64,000 bases of DNA from Vreelandella zhanjiangensis DSM 21076. Lineage in GTDB: Bacteria; Pseudomonadota; Gammaproteobacteria; Pseudomonadales; Halomonadaceae. Of this stretch, positions 7,894 through 17,499 are shown one piece after another; positions within the stretch are counted from its first letter, which is position 1; every line of letters starts with the position of its first letter. The stretch is from NCBI RefSeq assembly GCF_000377665.1, contig NZ_KB898656.1, positions 1-64,000 on the forward strand. Direction: 5' to 3'. The notes beneath the pieces are model-generated. The model saw nothing but the letters and a program-made list of their open reading frames with translations. It had not been told where the DNA came from and did not search any database. A program made the translations under genes and the position numbers.

Positions 7894-8652
7894 TTATTTG
7901 TTGATCCAGATCACGCTCGCCATACGCCCCGTGGTACCGCCATCGCGCCGGTAGGAGTAAAAGCGCGACTCGCACGCCGTGCAGAAGTGCCCGCCGCTGA
8001 TATGCTCGATCCCGAGCGCTTCCAGGCGAAACCGCGCCAGCCGGTACAAATCGGCCATATAGTGGCCCATCCGGTAAGGACTATGGTCAAACGCCTCGGC
8101 GGTGTCAGGGTGAACAGCCACAAACGCGCCGTATACTTCAGGCCCCACTTCAAACTGGGCATTGGAAATCGCCGGCCCCAGCCAGACGAGGATATCGTCG
8201 GGCTCGGTGTTCATGGCCGCGACCGTGGCTTCCAAAACGCCTCCCGCCAAGCCCCGCCAACCGGCGTGGGCCACCGCCACCTGGGTTCCAGCACGATTGC
8301 AGAACATGACCGGCAGGCAGTCTGCTGTGAGTACCACGCAAGCATACTCATCGGAGGTGGCAACGGCCGCATCCGCCTCTGGCGTATCGGCCTGATAACC
8401 CTGCTGCACACGTGCGCCGTGGGTTTGATTCAGCCATAACAGCGGGCGCTCATCGCCAATCTCTTTTTGCATCAGCCGTCGGCAAAGGGTGACATGCTCA
8501 GCATTATCGCCAACGTGGGCGGCCGGATTAAACGCCGCAAAATCATTCTGGCTGGGGCCTGTTTCCCGCGTGGTAACAAAGGCCCGCACGCTTGCGGGCG
8601 CAGGCCAGTCAGGAATCAGCAATGTGGGTCGTAAATCGATGGCATCACTCAT
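7894..8652 (-). CDS. pgeF: PgeF/YfiH family purine nucleoside phosphorylase-like protein
   Basis: Member of the YfiH (DUF152, 'multicopper polyphenol oxidase') family. E. coli PgeF edits peptidoglycan precursors carrying serine, and relatives act as purine nucleoside phosphorylases. The 252 residues contain the family's metal-site motifs NQTHG, TADCLPV and HAGWRG and the C-terminal CTACESRFYSYRRDGG segment. Its ATG overlaps the rluD stop (ATGA), so the two are coupled; rluD-pgeF-clpB is a common gammaproteobacterial order. The substrate here is inferred from family only. Confidence 0.88.
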   Translation of the reverse strand: MSDAIDLRPTLLIPDWPAPASVRAFVTTRETGPSQNDFAAFNPAAHVGDNAEHVTLCRRLMQKEIGDERPLLWLNQTHGARVQQGYQADTPEADAAVATSDEYACVVLTADCLPVMFCNRAGTQVAVAHAGWRGLAGGVLEATVAAMNTEPDDILVWLGPAISNAQFEVGPEVYGAFVAVHPDTAEAFDHSPYRMGHYMADLYRLARFRLEALGIEHISGGHFCTACESRFYSYRRDGGTTGRMASVIWINK

Positions 8653-9608
8653 CGCATGGTCTCACTGTCTTCGCGCAGGTAGTCCAACAACATTAGTAGA
8701 TCATCGGGCAGGTCGGCATGAAAAGTGAGCGTTTCACCACTGACCGGATGCACAAAGCTTAACTTGCGGGCATGCAGCGCCTGGCGAGGGAATTCCCGCA
8801 GGATTTCCTTGAGCGGCCCGGCCGCACCTGGCGGCAGTCTGGCGCGGCCACTGTAAAGCGGGTCGCCAATCAACGGGTAACGGGCGTGGGCCATATGCAC
8901 GCGAATCTGGTGCGTACGCCCGGTTTCCAGCTGGCAGCGCACATGAGTATGGGCGCGAAACCGCTCGACCACGCGAAAGTGAGTCATGGCGGGCTTGCCC
9001 GATTTGGTGACTGCCTGACGTTTGCGATCTTTCGGATGCCGACCAATAGGTGCATTGATGGTGCTGCCCGCCACGGGCTTACCAATCACCACCGCGTCGT
9101 ACTGGCGCGATACGCTGCGCGCCTGAAGCTGTTCGACCAGCACGGTTTGCGCCTGAATGGTTTTAGCCACCATCATCAAGCCAGTGGTGTCTTTATCCAG
9201 ACGGTGAACAATCCCGGCGCGCGGCACCTCGGCAAGCGTAGAGTGATGGTAAAGCAGCGCGTTGAGCAAGGTGCCGTCCGGGTTACCGGCCGCGGGATGC
9301 ACAACCATATTGGCAGGCTTGTTGATAACCATCACCGCATCATCTTCATAAACGATATCCAGCGGGATATCCTGCGCTTCAAAGCGCCGATCTTCTTCGA
9401 TGGTCGCTTTCAACAACAGCACTTCATGGCCGTGCAGCTTCGCTTTCGGTTTGGTTTGTACGCCGTCCACGGTCAGCTCACCCGCGTTGATCCATGCTTT
9501 TAATCGCTCGCGAGAGTAATCACTGAACAACTCCGACGCCGCTTGGTCAAAACGTGTACCTGCGAGCGTCGCAGGTACACGTTGCATGGCTTCAACTATC
9601 CGGGGCAT
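8649..9608 (-). CDS. rluD: 23S rRNA pseudouridine synthase RluD
   Basis: Makes pseudouridines in helix 69 of 23S rRNA. Starting at ATG 9608 (good AAGGAAG ribosome binding site) the protein has 319 residues; the open frame runs further upstream, but that extension has no family match. An S4 RNA-binding domain covers about residues 17-65 and the catalytic HRLDKDTTGL motif has its Asp at 138. RTHQIRVHMAH and the C-terminal RluD features follow. Divergent from bamD, as in many gammaproteobacteria. Confidence 0.94.
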   Translation of the reverse strand: MPRIVEAMQRVPATLAGTRFDQAASELFSDYSRERLKAWINAGELTVDGVQTKPKAKLHGHEVLLLKATIEEDRRFEAQDIPLDIVYEDDAVMVINKPANMVVHPAAGNPDGTLLNALLYHHSTLAEVPRAGIVHRLDKDTTGLMMVAKTIQAQTVLVEQLQARSVSRQYDAVVIGKPVAGSTINAPIGRHPKDRKRQAVTKSGKPAMTHFRVVERFRAHTHVRCQLETGRTHQIRVHMAHARYPLIGDPLYSGRARLPPGAAGPLKEILREFPRQALHARKLSFVHPVSGETLTFHADLPDDLLMLLDYLREDSETMR

Positions 9609-9756
9609 GACGTTACTTCCTTTAACAACACCCGACAATACGCTGCTAAGCCTGCGTTTTGCGTCGAGGTGATTTATAGTGGGCTTACTGTGACCTATTC
9701 TATCATGGCCATCGTCGCTTTTCGGTGATTGAGGCTTGTTTGCAACGAGGATGATG

Positions 9757-10566
9757 ATGCGCGTTTTTTCTGCTGCCAACCGCTTTGGTGCCCTAGCTTT
9801 AAGCCTTGCCCTTCTGGCAGGCTGCGCCAGTAACGATACGACACCTGATGAAGAGCAAGATGAATTTGCCGGGGTGCAAGAGCGCGAGCTTTACGAGCTG
9901 GCGCGCACGGCGCTGGATAGCAACCGTTACCCAATTGCGATCGAGCGGCTGGAAGCACTGGATACCCGCTATCCTTTCGGCCCTCATGCCGAGCAGGCTC
10001 AGCTAGAGCTGGTCTACGCCTACTATGAAAACAGCGACTGGGAAGAAGCCCGGGCGGCGGCAAGCCGTTTCATTCGCCTGCATCCTGATCACCCCCAAGC
10101 GGATTATGCCTACTACCTGCGCGGGCTTTCTGCCTGGCAGGCAGGTCGTTTCAGCCTGGAACGCTTACGCCTGATCGATATTTCCAAGCGTGATCTGGGC
10201 GCCTCACGTGATGCGTACAACGATTTCCGCGAGCTGATCCAGCGCTTCCCGCAAAGCGAATACGCGCCGGATGCTCAGCAGCGCATCGTCTATTTGCGCG
10301 AGCTACTAGCCAACCATGAGCTGCATGTGGCTGACTACTACCTGCGGCGTGGCGCCTATCTGGCGGCGGTTGAACGTGGCCGCTGGGTGGTCGAGCATTA
10401 CCCTGAGTCCAACGCCACCCGCGATGCACTGGCCACCATGGTTGAAGGCTACCAAGGCCTCGGCATGAACGACCGAGCCGGTGAAGTACTTGCCGTACTA
10501 CGCGAAAACGCGCCAGACCACGAGCAGCTTCAGGGCGGCCGCTTTGTACCCAAACATCTTGACTGA
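9757..10566 (+). CDS. bamD: outer membrane assembly lipoprotein BamD
   Basis: Essential lipoprotein of the BAM complex, which folds beta-barrel proteins into the outer membrane. Three ATG codons stand in a row (9751, 9754, 9757) after ACGAGG; the third has the best spacing and gives 269 residues. A signal peptide ends in the lipobox LLAGC with the lipidated Cys at residue 23. The rest is TPR-like helical repeats, with RYPFGPHAEQAQLELVYAYY and the HPDHPQADYAYYLRG segment typical of BamD/ComL. A terminator follows about 60 bases later. Confidence 0.95.
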   Translation: MRVFSAANRFGALALSLALLAGCASNDTTPDEEQDEFAGVQERELYELARTALDSNRYPIAIERLEALDTRYPFGPHAEQAQLELVYAYYENSDWEEARAAASRFIRLHPDHPQADYAYYLRGLSAWQAGRFSLERLRLIDISKRDLGASRDAYNDFRELIQRFPQSEYAPDAQQRIVYLRELLANHELHVADYYLRRGAYLAAVERGRWVVEHYPESNATRDALATMVEGYQGLGMNDRAGEVLAVLRENAPDHEQLQGGRFVPKHLD

Positions 10567-10630
10567 CACCTTCAGCGCGGCTTGAGAGCAACGCTCAGCC
10601 CTGTCCAATAGCCCTGTCATTCTGAATAAA

Positions 10631-10654
10631 ACCACGCTTCGGCGTGGTTTTTTT
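10631..10654 (+). terminator. bamD terminator
   Basis: ACCACGC (10631-10637), loop TTCG, GCGTGGT (10642-10648), then a run of Ts. Confidence 0.92.
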
Positions 10655-10770
10655 GTTTATAGCCAGTTCCGAACCAATAATTAATCAATAGTTGTACAAA
10701 AGACAAATAGCGTACTAGTATCATCGCGCCCCGAATAAAAAGCGTCCTCCCAGCATTCAAGGAACTGATC

Positions 10771-12474
10771 ATGCTCACGTCAAACGCCCGTTTTGCAGGC
10801 GCTAAGATAAGTACGCGCCTAATACTGGCCTTTTCCACCATACTGGCACTGCTGATAGCACTGACGGCTACCGGTATCTATCAGGTCAATCAGATCAATC
10901 ACGGGCTTACCGCCATCAACGATATCAATGGCACCAAGCAGCGATTTGCCGTGGACATGCGCGGCAGCGTGCATGATCGCGCCATTGCTCTGCGCGATAT
11001 TGTCATGACGACGGACAATGGCCGCCAAAGCGCCCTACGCGCCGAGCTTCAAAGCCTGCAAAATGATTACCGAACCGCCACGGCTGGCATGCAGCAGATC
11101 ATCAACCAATACTCGACCACGCCCGAGCAGGTGAATCTGCTTGATATGATTGAACGCCAGGCCGTGATTACCCGCGGCCTGACCCAGCAGGTCATTGACG
11201 TCCACGATGCAGGCACTGATGAGGCCGAACGAACGCTAATGCTTGACCAGGCAGGACCTGCCTATAGCGAGTGGTTAAACCGTATCAATCAGTTTATCGA
11301 CATGCAGACCCGGATCAACGATGTCAGCACGTCAGAGGCACGTGCAACCGCGTCGGGCTTTCAAATGCTGATGCTGGGTTTGACGCTGTTTGCGCTGCTG
11401 GTGGGTGGCTTGATTGCAATGTTTCTCTCCCGTCAATTGCTGCGCGAGCTGGGCGCCGAGCCGCATGAAGTCAAAGCCTTTGCCGAAGCTATCGGACGGG
11501 GTGAGCTAACCACCAAAGGGCAGCTCAAAAAAGGCGACACGCGCAGTATCATGGCTTCTCAGGTGGCCATGGCCCAGCAGCTACAAACCATTGTTACCCA
11601 GGTGCGCGCCTCGGCGGAAGCAGTGGCATCCAACAGCGAACAGATCGCGGAAGGCAACAACGACCTGTCATCACGCACCGAGCAGCAGGCTAGCGCCCTG
11701 GCCGAAACGGCTTCCGCCATGGAGCAGCTCAACAGCACGGTAAAACTCAACGCAGAAAATTCCGAACAGGCAAGCCAGGAAGCGCAAAGCGCTTCACAGC
11801 TCGCTACCAAAGGCGGTGATGCGGTACATCAGGTAGTGGATACCATGAACGAGCTGAACCAGAGCTCTCAGGAAATCGCCGGTATTACCTCGACCATTGA
11901 TTCCATCGCCTTCCAGACCAACATACTGGCGCTCAATGCCTCCGTTGAGGCGGCCCGCGCCGGCGAGCATGGCCGAGGCTTCGCCGTGGTGGCTGAAGAG
12001 GTGCGCAATCTTGCCCAGCGCAGCGCGGAAGCCGCTCGCGAAATCAATCAACTGATCGCCAGCAATCTAGACCGCGTCAAGCACGGCAACCAGCGCGCCG
12101 AAGAAGCAAGCAAATCTACAGAAGAGATCGTGGCGGCGATTGATCGCGTGACCACCATCATGCAGGAGATCAGTAACGCAAGCGCCGAACAGAGCGCCGG
12201 CGTACAGGAAGTCGGCCAGGCCGTTACCGAGATGGATCAAGTGACTCAGCAGAACGCAGCACTGGTGGATCAAAGCGCCAAGTCCGCCTCCAACCTGCGC
12301 CAGAATGCCCGCCAGCTGCTGCAAATGATGGAAGCTTTCAAACTTCCTCAAGCTGCCCCAAAAACTACTCAACCGGCTGGTCAACATCTAGCGCCGGCTA
12401 CCTCACCGGTGGTGCGCCAGCCGGCCCTGAGCCCTGCCCAGCGGCAGCCAGAACCTGAGTGGGAAAGCTTCTAA
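10771..12474 (+). CDS. methyl-accepting chemotaxis protein (4HB sensor)
   Basis: Transmembrane chemoreceptor of 567 residues. TM1 is at about 15-35, a periplasmic four-helix-bundle sensor with the [16 protein letters not shown] stretch follows, TM2 lies near 195-217, then HAMP and the cytoplasmic signalling hairpin with the conserved tip [20 protein letters not shown]. The protein ends in EWESF after a Pro/Gln-rich tail, matching the NWETF-type CheR/CheB tether of Tar/Tsr-class receptors. No che or fli genes are near, so it is a stand-alone receptor; the ligand cannot be told. Confidence 0.93.
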   Translation: MLTSNARFAGAKISTRLILAFSTILALLIALTATGIYQVNQINHGLTAINDINGTKQRFAVDMRGSVHDRAIALRDIVMTTDNGRQSALRAELQSLQNDYRTATAGMQQIINQYSTTPEQVNLLDMIERQAVITRGLTQQVIDVHDAGTDEAERTLMLDQAGPAYSEWLNRINQFIDMQTRINDVSTSEARATASGFQMLMLGLTLFALLVGGLIAMFLSRQLLRELGAEPHEVKAFAEAIGRGELTTKGQLKKGDTRSIMASQVAMAQQLQTIVTQVRASAEAVASNSEQIAEGNNDLSSRTEQQASALAETASAMEQLNSTVKLNAENSEQASQEAQSASQLATKGGDAVHQVVDTMNELNQSSQEIAGITSTIDSIAFQTNILALNASVEAARAGEHGRGFAVVAEEVRNLAQRSAEAAREINQLIASNLDRVKHGNQRAEEASKSTEEIVAAIDRVTTIMQEISNASAEQSAGVQEVGQAVTEMDQVTQQNAALVDQSAKSASNLRQNARQLLQMMEAFKLPQAAPKTTQPAGQHLAPATSPVVRQPALSPAQRQPEPEWESF

Positions 12475-12491
12475 CCCGTGACCGCGACAAT

Positions 12492-12533
12492 AAAAAAGGT
12501 CCCTGCTATAAAGCATTACGCAGGAGCCTTTTG
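12492..12533. terminator. terminator between the chemoreceptor and nadE
   Basis: An interrupted stem, AAAGG..CCTGC against GCAGG..CCTTT, flanked by an A-tract (12492-12497) and a T-tract. It can serve both convergent genes. Confidence 0.6.
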
Positions 12534-12553
12534 CGTTGGGTCTGGCGCTATGC

Positions 12554-14188
12554 TTAGTCGCCCGGCTGCCAGCCGTTAACAATCGGGTAGCGGCGGTCGC
12601 GTCCAAAGCCGCGCGATGTTACCCGCACGCCAACCGGGGCCTGCCGACGCTTGTACTCGCAACGGTCTACCAGTTTGACCACCTGATAAACGTCTTCAGC
12701 GTCAAAACCGGCGGCAATAATCGCTTCAGCGCTCATATCGCCTTCGATATAGCTCAACAGGATGGCGTCGAGCACGTCGTAATCAGGCAATGAGTCGCTA
12801 TCCTGCTGACCGGGCGCCAATTCTGCGCTGGGTGGCCGCTCAATAACGCGCTCAGGGATCGCCGGAGACTGGGTGTTACGCCAGCTCGCCAAACGGTAGA
12901 CCCAGGTTTTATAGACATCCTTGAGCGCATTGTAGCCACCCACCATATCGCCGTAGAGCGTAGCGTAGCCCACCGCCATTTCGCTCTTGTTGCCGGTGGT
13001 CAGTACCATCAGGCCCTTCTTGTTGGACAGCGCCATCAGCAATACACCCCGGCAACGCGACTGAAGGTTCTCTTCCGTGGTATCGCGCTCGGTGCCGGCG
13101 AAGCTTTCCGAAAGCGTCGCCATAAAGGCATCGACCATGGGCTCGATGGGCATCACCTCGTAATGCACGCCAAGTATTTCCGCCTGTTGGGCGGCGTCCT
13201 GCTTCGAGATATCTGCGGTGTAGTGATACGGCATCATCACCGCCTGCACCCGCTGCGGCCCTAAAGCATCTACAGCAATTGCCAAAGACAGCGCTGAGTC
13301 GATACCACCGGAAAGTCCCAACACCACGCCTTCAAAGCCACTTTTATTGACGTAATCGCGAAGCCCGGTTACCAGCGCGCAGTAAAGGCTCTCTTCCGGC
13401 TCTACATCCGGCTCGATTTCACCGGGCTGTGGCTCCCAGGTAGACGCGCTGGTCTGCAGCAGTTGCACCGGCATCAGGCCTGCCTGCCAATACGGGGCGA
13501 GAACCTTTAGCTCGCCATTGGCATCCACGCACTTGGAGCCGCCGTCAAATACCAGCTCATCCTGGCCGCCAATCGTGTTGACATAAATAATTGGCCGGTT
13601 GACGTCCTGGGCACGCAGCTCCAGCAGGCGTAGGCGCTCACCCGGCTTGTCCTGGTGGTAAGGGGAAGCGTTCAGGCTGATAAGTACTTCCGCCCCCGCG
13701 GCCGTTGCGGAGCGTACCGGCTCGCTTTCCCACAGGTCTTCGCAAATCAGCAGCCCGAGCTTGACGCCTTTATGCTCATACACCAGCGGCTCAGTGCCCG
13801 GCGTAAAATAGCGCTGCTCATCGAATACCTGATAGTTGGGCAGCGCCTGCTTGGCATATTCGGCTTCCCACTGGCCGTTATACAGCACGCCCGCCAGGTT
13901 ATAGCGTTTGCCTTCACGCACGCCGGGATAGCCAATGATGACCAATACGTCGCGAGCGACTTTTTCAGCCATTTTAGCCCGCGCTTCGCGCAGCCGGGTC
14001 TCCATGGAGGGGCGTAGTAGTAAATCTTCCGGCGGGTAGCCAGATAAAAAAAGCTCAGGGAAGATAACGATATCCGCCCCATGCTCAATGCGCGCTTCGC
14101 GCACAGCTTCAATAGCACGCGCCGCATTGCCGGGAATATCCCCGACAAGCGGATCGAGTTGGGCCATTACCAGCGTTAAGTCTTGCAT
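12554..14188 (-). CDS. nadE: glutamine-dependent NAD+ synthetase
   Basis: Last step of NAD synthesis: amidates deamido-NAD using ammonia released from glutamine. The 544 residues combine an N-terminal nitrilase-type glutaminase (Glu in FPELFLSG near residue 45, Lys in YAKQALPN, Cys in LICEDLWE) with a C-terminal synthetase domain carrying the PP-loop SGGIDSA near 294 and the TTGNKSE motif. This two-domain form contrasts with the short E. coli NadE. The ATG at 14188 is divergent from the next small gene. Confidence 0.95.
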   Translation of the reverse strand: MQDLTLVMAQLDPLVGDIPGNAARAIEAVREARIEHGADIVIFPELFLSGYPPEDLLLRPSMETRLREARAKMAEKVARDVLVIIGYPGVREGKRYNLAGVLYNGQWEAEYAKQALPNYQVFDEQRYFTPGTEPLVYEHKGVKLGLLICEDLWESEPVRSATAAGAEVLISLNASPYHQDKPGERLRLLELRAQDVNRPIIYVNTIGGQDELVFDGGSKCVDANGELKVLAPYWQAGLMPVQLLQTSASTWEPQPGEIEPDVEPEESLYCALVTGLRDYVNKSGFEGVVLGLSGGIDSALSLAIAVDALGPQRVQAVMMPYHYTADISKQDAAQQAEILGVHYEVMPIEPMVDAFMATLSESFAGTERDTTEENLQSRCRGVLLMALSNKKGLMVLTTGNKSEMAVGYATLYGDMVGGYNALKDVYKTWVYRLASWRNTQSPAIPERVIERPPSAELAPGQQDSDSLPDYDVLDAILLSYIEGDMSAEAIIAAGFDAEDVYQVVKLVDRCEYKRRQAPVGVRVTSRGFGRDRRYPIVNGWQPGD

Positions 14189-14316
14189 GGGCGTTAAAAT
14201 CTCTTGAGAATCTTTGAAACATTGTCAGGTCAATGCATTGTCCCGCAAGGACCGCCTGCTGGCAAAGCCCGCACCGGCATTGATCACTTCATCTCCGCTT
14301 AGGAGGGCCTATAAGG

Positions 14317-14589
14317 ATGAACCTTTTGATCATTCGCTTAATTATTTTCGCCGTACTGTTCTATGTCGGCCTGAAGCTTTACGGCATGTATCGCCAGCAT
14401 AAGCTTGCCCGTGATGAGCAGCATGGCGCTTTAAAACGTCACGAGGGCGGCCAGATGGTGCGCTGCCGCTGGTGTGATGTTCATGTACCGGAAACCGAGG
14501 CGCTGCGCGACCACGAGCAGTGGTTCTGCTCAAGCGCCCATCGCGACCGCTACCTTCAGGAGCAGCAGGATAAAGACGGCGGCGCTTAG
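14317..14589 (+). CDS. PP0621-like small membrane-anchored zinc-ribbon protein
   Basis: A 90-residue protein with one N-terminal membrane helix (about 3-22) and a short cytoplasmic part holding a CRWCDVHVP motif and a later Cys-Ser-Ser-Ala-His cluster (CxxC...C...H), which looks like a zinc knuckle. This layout matches the PP0621 family, of unknown function and usually found near type IV pilus regulators and thiO/fimT. Strong AGGAGG ribosome binding site. Its stop overlaps the thiO stop region by a few bases on the opposite strand. Confidence 0.75.
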   Translation: MNLLIIRLIIFAVLFYVGLKLYGMYRQHKLARDEQHGALKRHEGGQMVRCRWCDVHVPETEALRDHEQWFCSSAHRDRYLQEQQDKDGGA

Positions 14590-15686
14590 CCTCCCAAGTG
14601 CGCCCGGGTCGGTAGGAAAGGCGTCGGGTCAATTAACGGCTCCCGGCCAAGCAGTTGATCGGCCAGCAAATGGGTAGAGGCTGGCGCCAGCACTAGCCCA
14701 TTACGGTAATGCCCGGCGTTAACAAACACATTGGGCTGCTCTGGGATTGCGCCGATAAATGGAACGCCGTCAGGTGAGCCGGGGCGCAGGCCTGCCCAGT
14801 GGTAGGCAACCGGGCAGTTTGCCAGAGCCGGCACGATACGCTCGGCGCTTTGCTTTAATGAAGCCAGCGCCTCTGCGTCGGTAGTTTTATCAAACCCCGC
14901 CTCTTCCAGCGTAGAGCCGACCAACAGCAGGCCATCGTTACGCGGGATCACATAGCGGCCGTCTTTCAGCACCACACGCTGCACAAGCCCTGGGGGCGCC
15001 TGGTAGGCAATCATCTGACCTTTCACTGGGCGTACCGGCAGGTGCACGTCAAGCGTTGCCAGTAGCTTCGCGCTCCACGCGCCACCGCATACCACCAGCC
15101 GCGCGGCTTCAAAGGCTCCTTGCGAGGTGTTAACGCCGACCACTACTCCATCACGGCGTAGAAAGTCGTGCATCTCGCAGTGTTCCTGTAGCGTTACCCT
15201 CGGCATGCCGAGTAATTTGGCGCGTAGCGCCTGGCCAAGCCTTGGGTTCCGCACGCTGCCCAAGGTGGGCATCCACAGCGCATTTTCATGAGTAATGGCA
15301 ACGTCAGGCTCTTTTTGATGCACAAAATCGGCATCTACCTGCACCAGTGGTTTACCCAGCTGGCGCGCCCAGCCTAGCGCGCGCTCCTCATCATCGACAT
15401 TTAAATAGAGCAAACCTTTTTGGCGGTACTCAGGGTCAATGCCGGTCTCTTCAAGTAAACGCAGTGCCAGGGTCGGGTAGGCTCCTTCTGACCAGCGTGA
15501 AAGCTGCGAGATGGGCGGCGCATAACGCCACGGATAGAGCGGTGATACAATCCCGCCACCCGCCCAGGAGGCTTCTTTGCCACAGGTGCCACGCTCAATA
15601 ATCGTGACGTGCTGCCCGGCATCGGCTAACTGCAGCGCGGTCAGCATGCCGATAACACCGCCGCCAATAATTAGAAAATCGCTCAC
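14586..15686 (-). CDS. thiO: glycine oxidase ThiO
   Basis: FAD-dependent amino acid oxidase that turns glycine into iminoglycine for the thiazole ring of thiamine. The 366-residue protein opens with the dinucleotide-binding GGGVIGMLTALQLADAG and has the DAO-family C-terminal motif HYRNGLVLAP. The start is GTG at 15686 (another GTG lies at 15690); the ribosome binding site is weak. No other thiamine genes are adjacent; the neighbour on the right is fimT, the same pairing I recall from pseudomonads. Confidence 0.87.
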   Translation of the reverse strand: MSDFLIIGGGVIGMLTALQLADAGQHVTIIERGTCGKEASWAGGGIVSPLYPWRYAPPISQLSRWSEGAYPTLALRLLEETGIDPEYRQKGLLYLNVDDEERALGWARQLGKPLVQVDADFVHQKEPDVAITHENALWMPTLGSVRNPRLGQALRAKLLGMPRVTLQEHCEMHDFLRRDGVVVGVNTSQGAFEAARLVVCGGAWSAKLLATLDVHLPVRPVKGQMIAYQAPPGLVQRVVLKDGRYVIPRNDGLLLVGSTLEEAGFDKTTDAEALASLKQSAERIVPALANCPVAYHWAGLRPGSPDGVPFIGAIPEQPNVFVNAGHYRNGLVLAPASTHLLADQLLGREPLIDPTPFLPTRAHLGG

Positions 15687-15787
15687 TCACGTTGCCTGCT
15701 TTGGCTTGCTTAATGGCCGACACACAGGCCGGATAGGACGATGAGCATAGCGAGGAGATTGGACAGGTCAAGCGACAGGGAGAGTAC

Positions 15788-16318
15788 ATGACGCATCGCC
15801 ATACCCAATATTCACTCAGAGCGAGCGGATTTACCCTTATCGAGCTGCTGGTTGTGCTGGTATTGGTAGGTGCAGTGGCAGTTTGGGGTGTGCCACGTTT
15901 TCAGTCATTAGGCGAGCGCACGGCGGTCACGAGTGAAGTAAACCGGCTGCAAAGCGCGCTTTCACTGGCCCGCAGTACGGCAATTACTCAGCAAGGCGAT
16001 ATAACGCTGTGCCCGGCCAGTACCAATTACAACACTTGTCTAAGCGACTGGAGCGGCGAGCTGATGATCGTCAATGGCGATAAGACGCGAGATATCAGTC
16101 AGGACGAGATCGTGCGACTGTTTCCGCCCACCAGCGGTGTGGATGTGAGCAAAAACGGCCATGCGCGGATTAAATACACGTCGCTTGGGCATGCCACGGG
16201 ATTTAACAGTACGTTTTCGATCTGCCCCCGGCACGCAGCCGGGCGCACGCAAGGGGCAGATTTGGTACTCAGCGTATTAGGCCGGGCCAGGGTGGTCGAA
16301 GCGCCTATCGACTGCTAA
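15788..16318 (+). CDS. fimT: GspH/FimT-family pseudopilin
   Basis: Minor pilin-like protein of 176 residues with a short basic leader and the prepilin peptidase site G-FTLIELLVVLVLVGAVAV at about residues 14-32, including the conserved Glu at +5. The remainder resembles the GspH fold. AGGGAG precedes the ATG. Divergent from thiO, convergent with trxB. The other minor pilin genes of this genome lie 32 kb away (48644-50438). Its role is probably in type IV pilus priming. Confidence 0.85.
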   Translation: MTHRHTQYSLRASGFTLIELLVVLVLVGAVAVWGVPRFQSLGERTAVTSEVNRLQSALSLARSTAITQQGDITLCPASTNYNTCLSDWSGELMIVNGDKTRDISQDEIVRLFPPTSGVDVSKNGHARIKYTSLGHATGFNSTFSICPRHAAGRTQGADLVLSVLGRARVVEAPIDC

Positions 16319-16324
16319 GACAGC

Positions 16325-17293
<969 letters not shown>

Positions 17294-17499
17294 CTAGCTG
17301 ATAAAGTCGCAGAGAGTTTGCCTGAAATGGCGCCAAGTACAAGCGATTGCAAGGTTAAGCGTTGGCTATTAGGCGAAGACACCTTGAATCAGCCTTTATA
17401 AACACCCATGTCCTACTACTATGTAAGCCATACTAAAAAGGAAGACAGTGACCGTCGCGCTAAGCGAAATGCCGCGCAACGCAATAAGAGGAGAAAGGC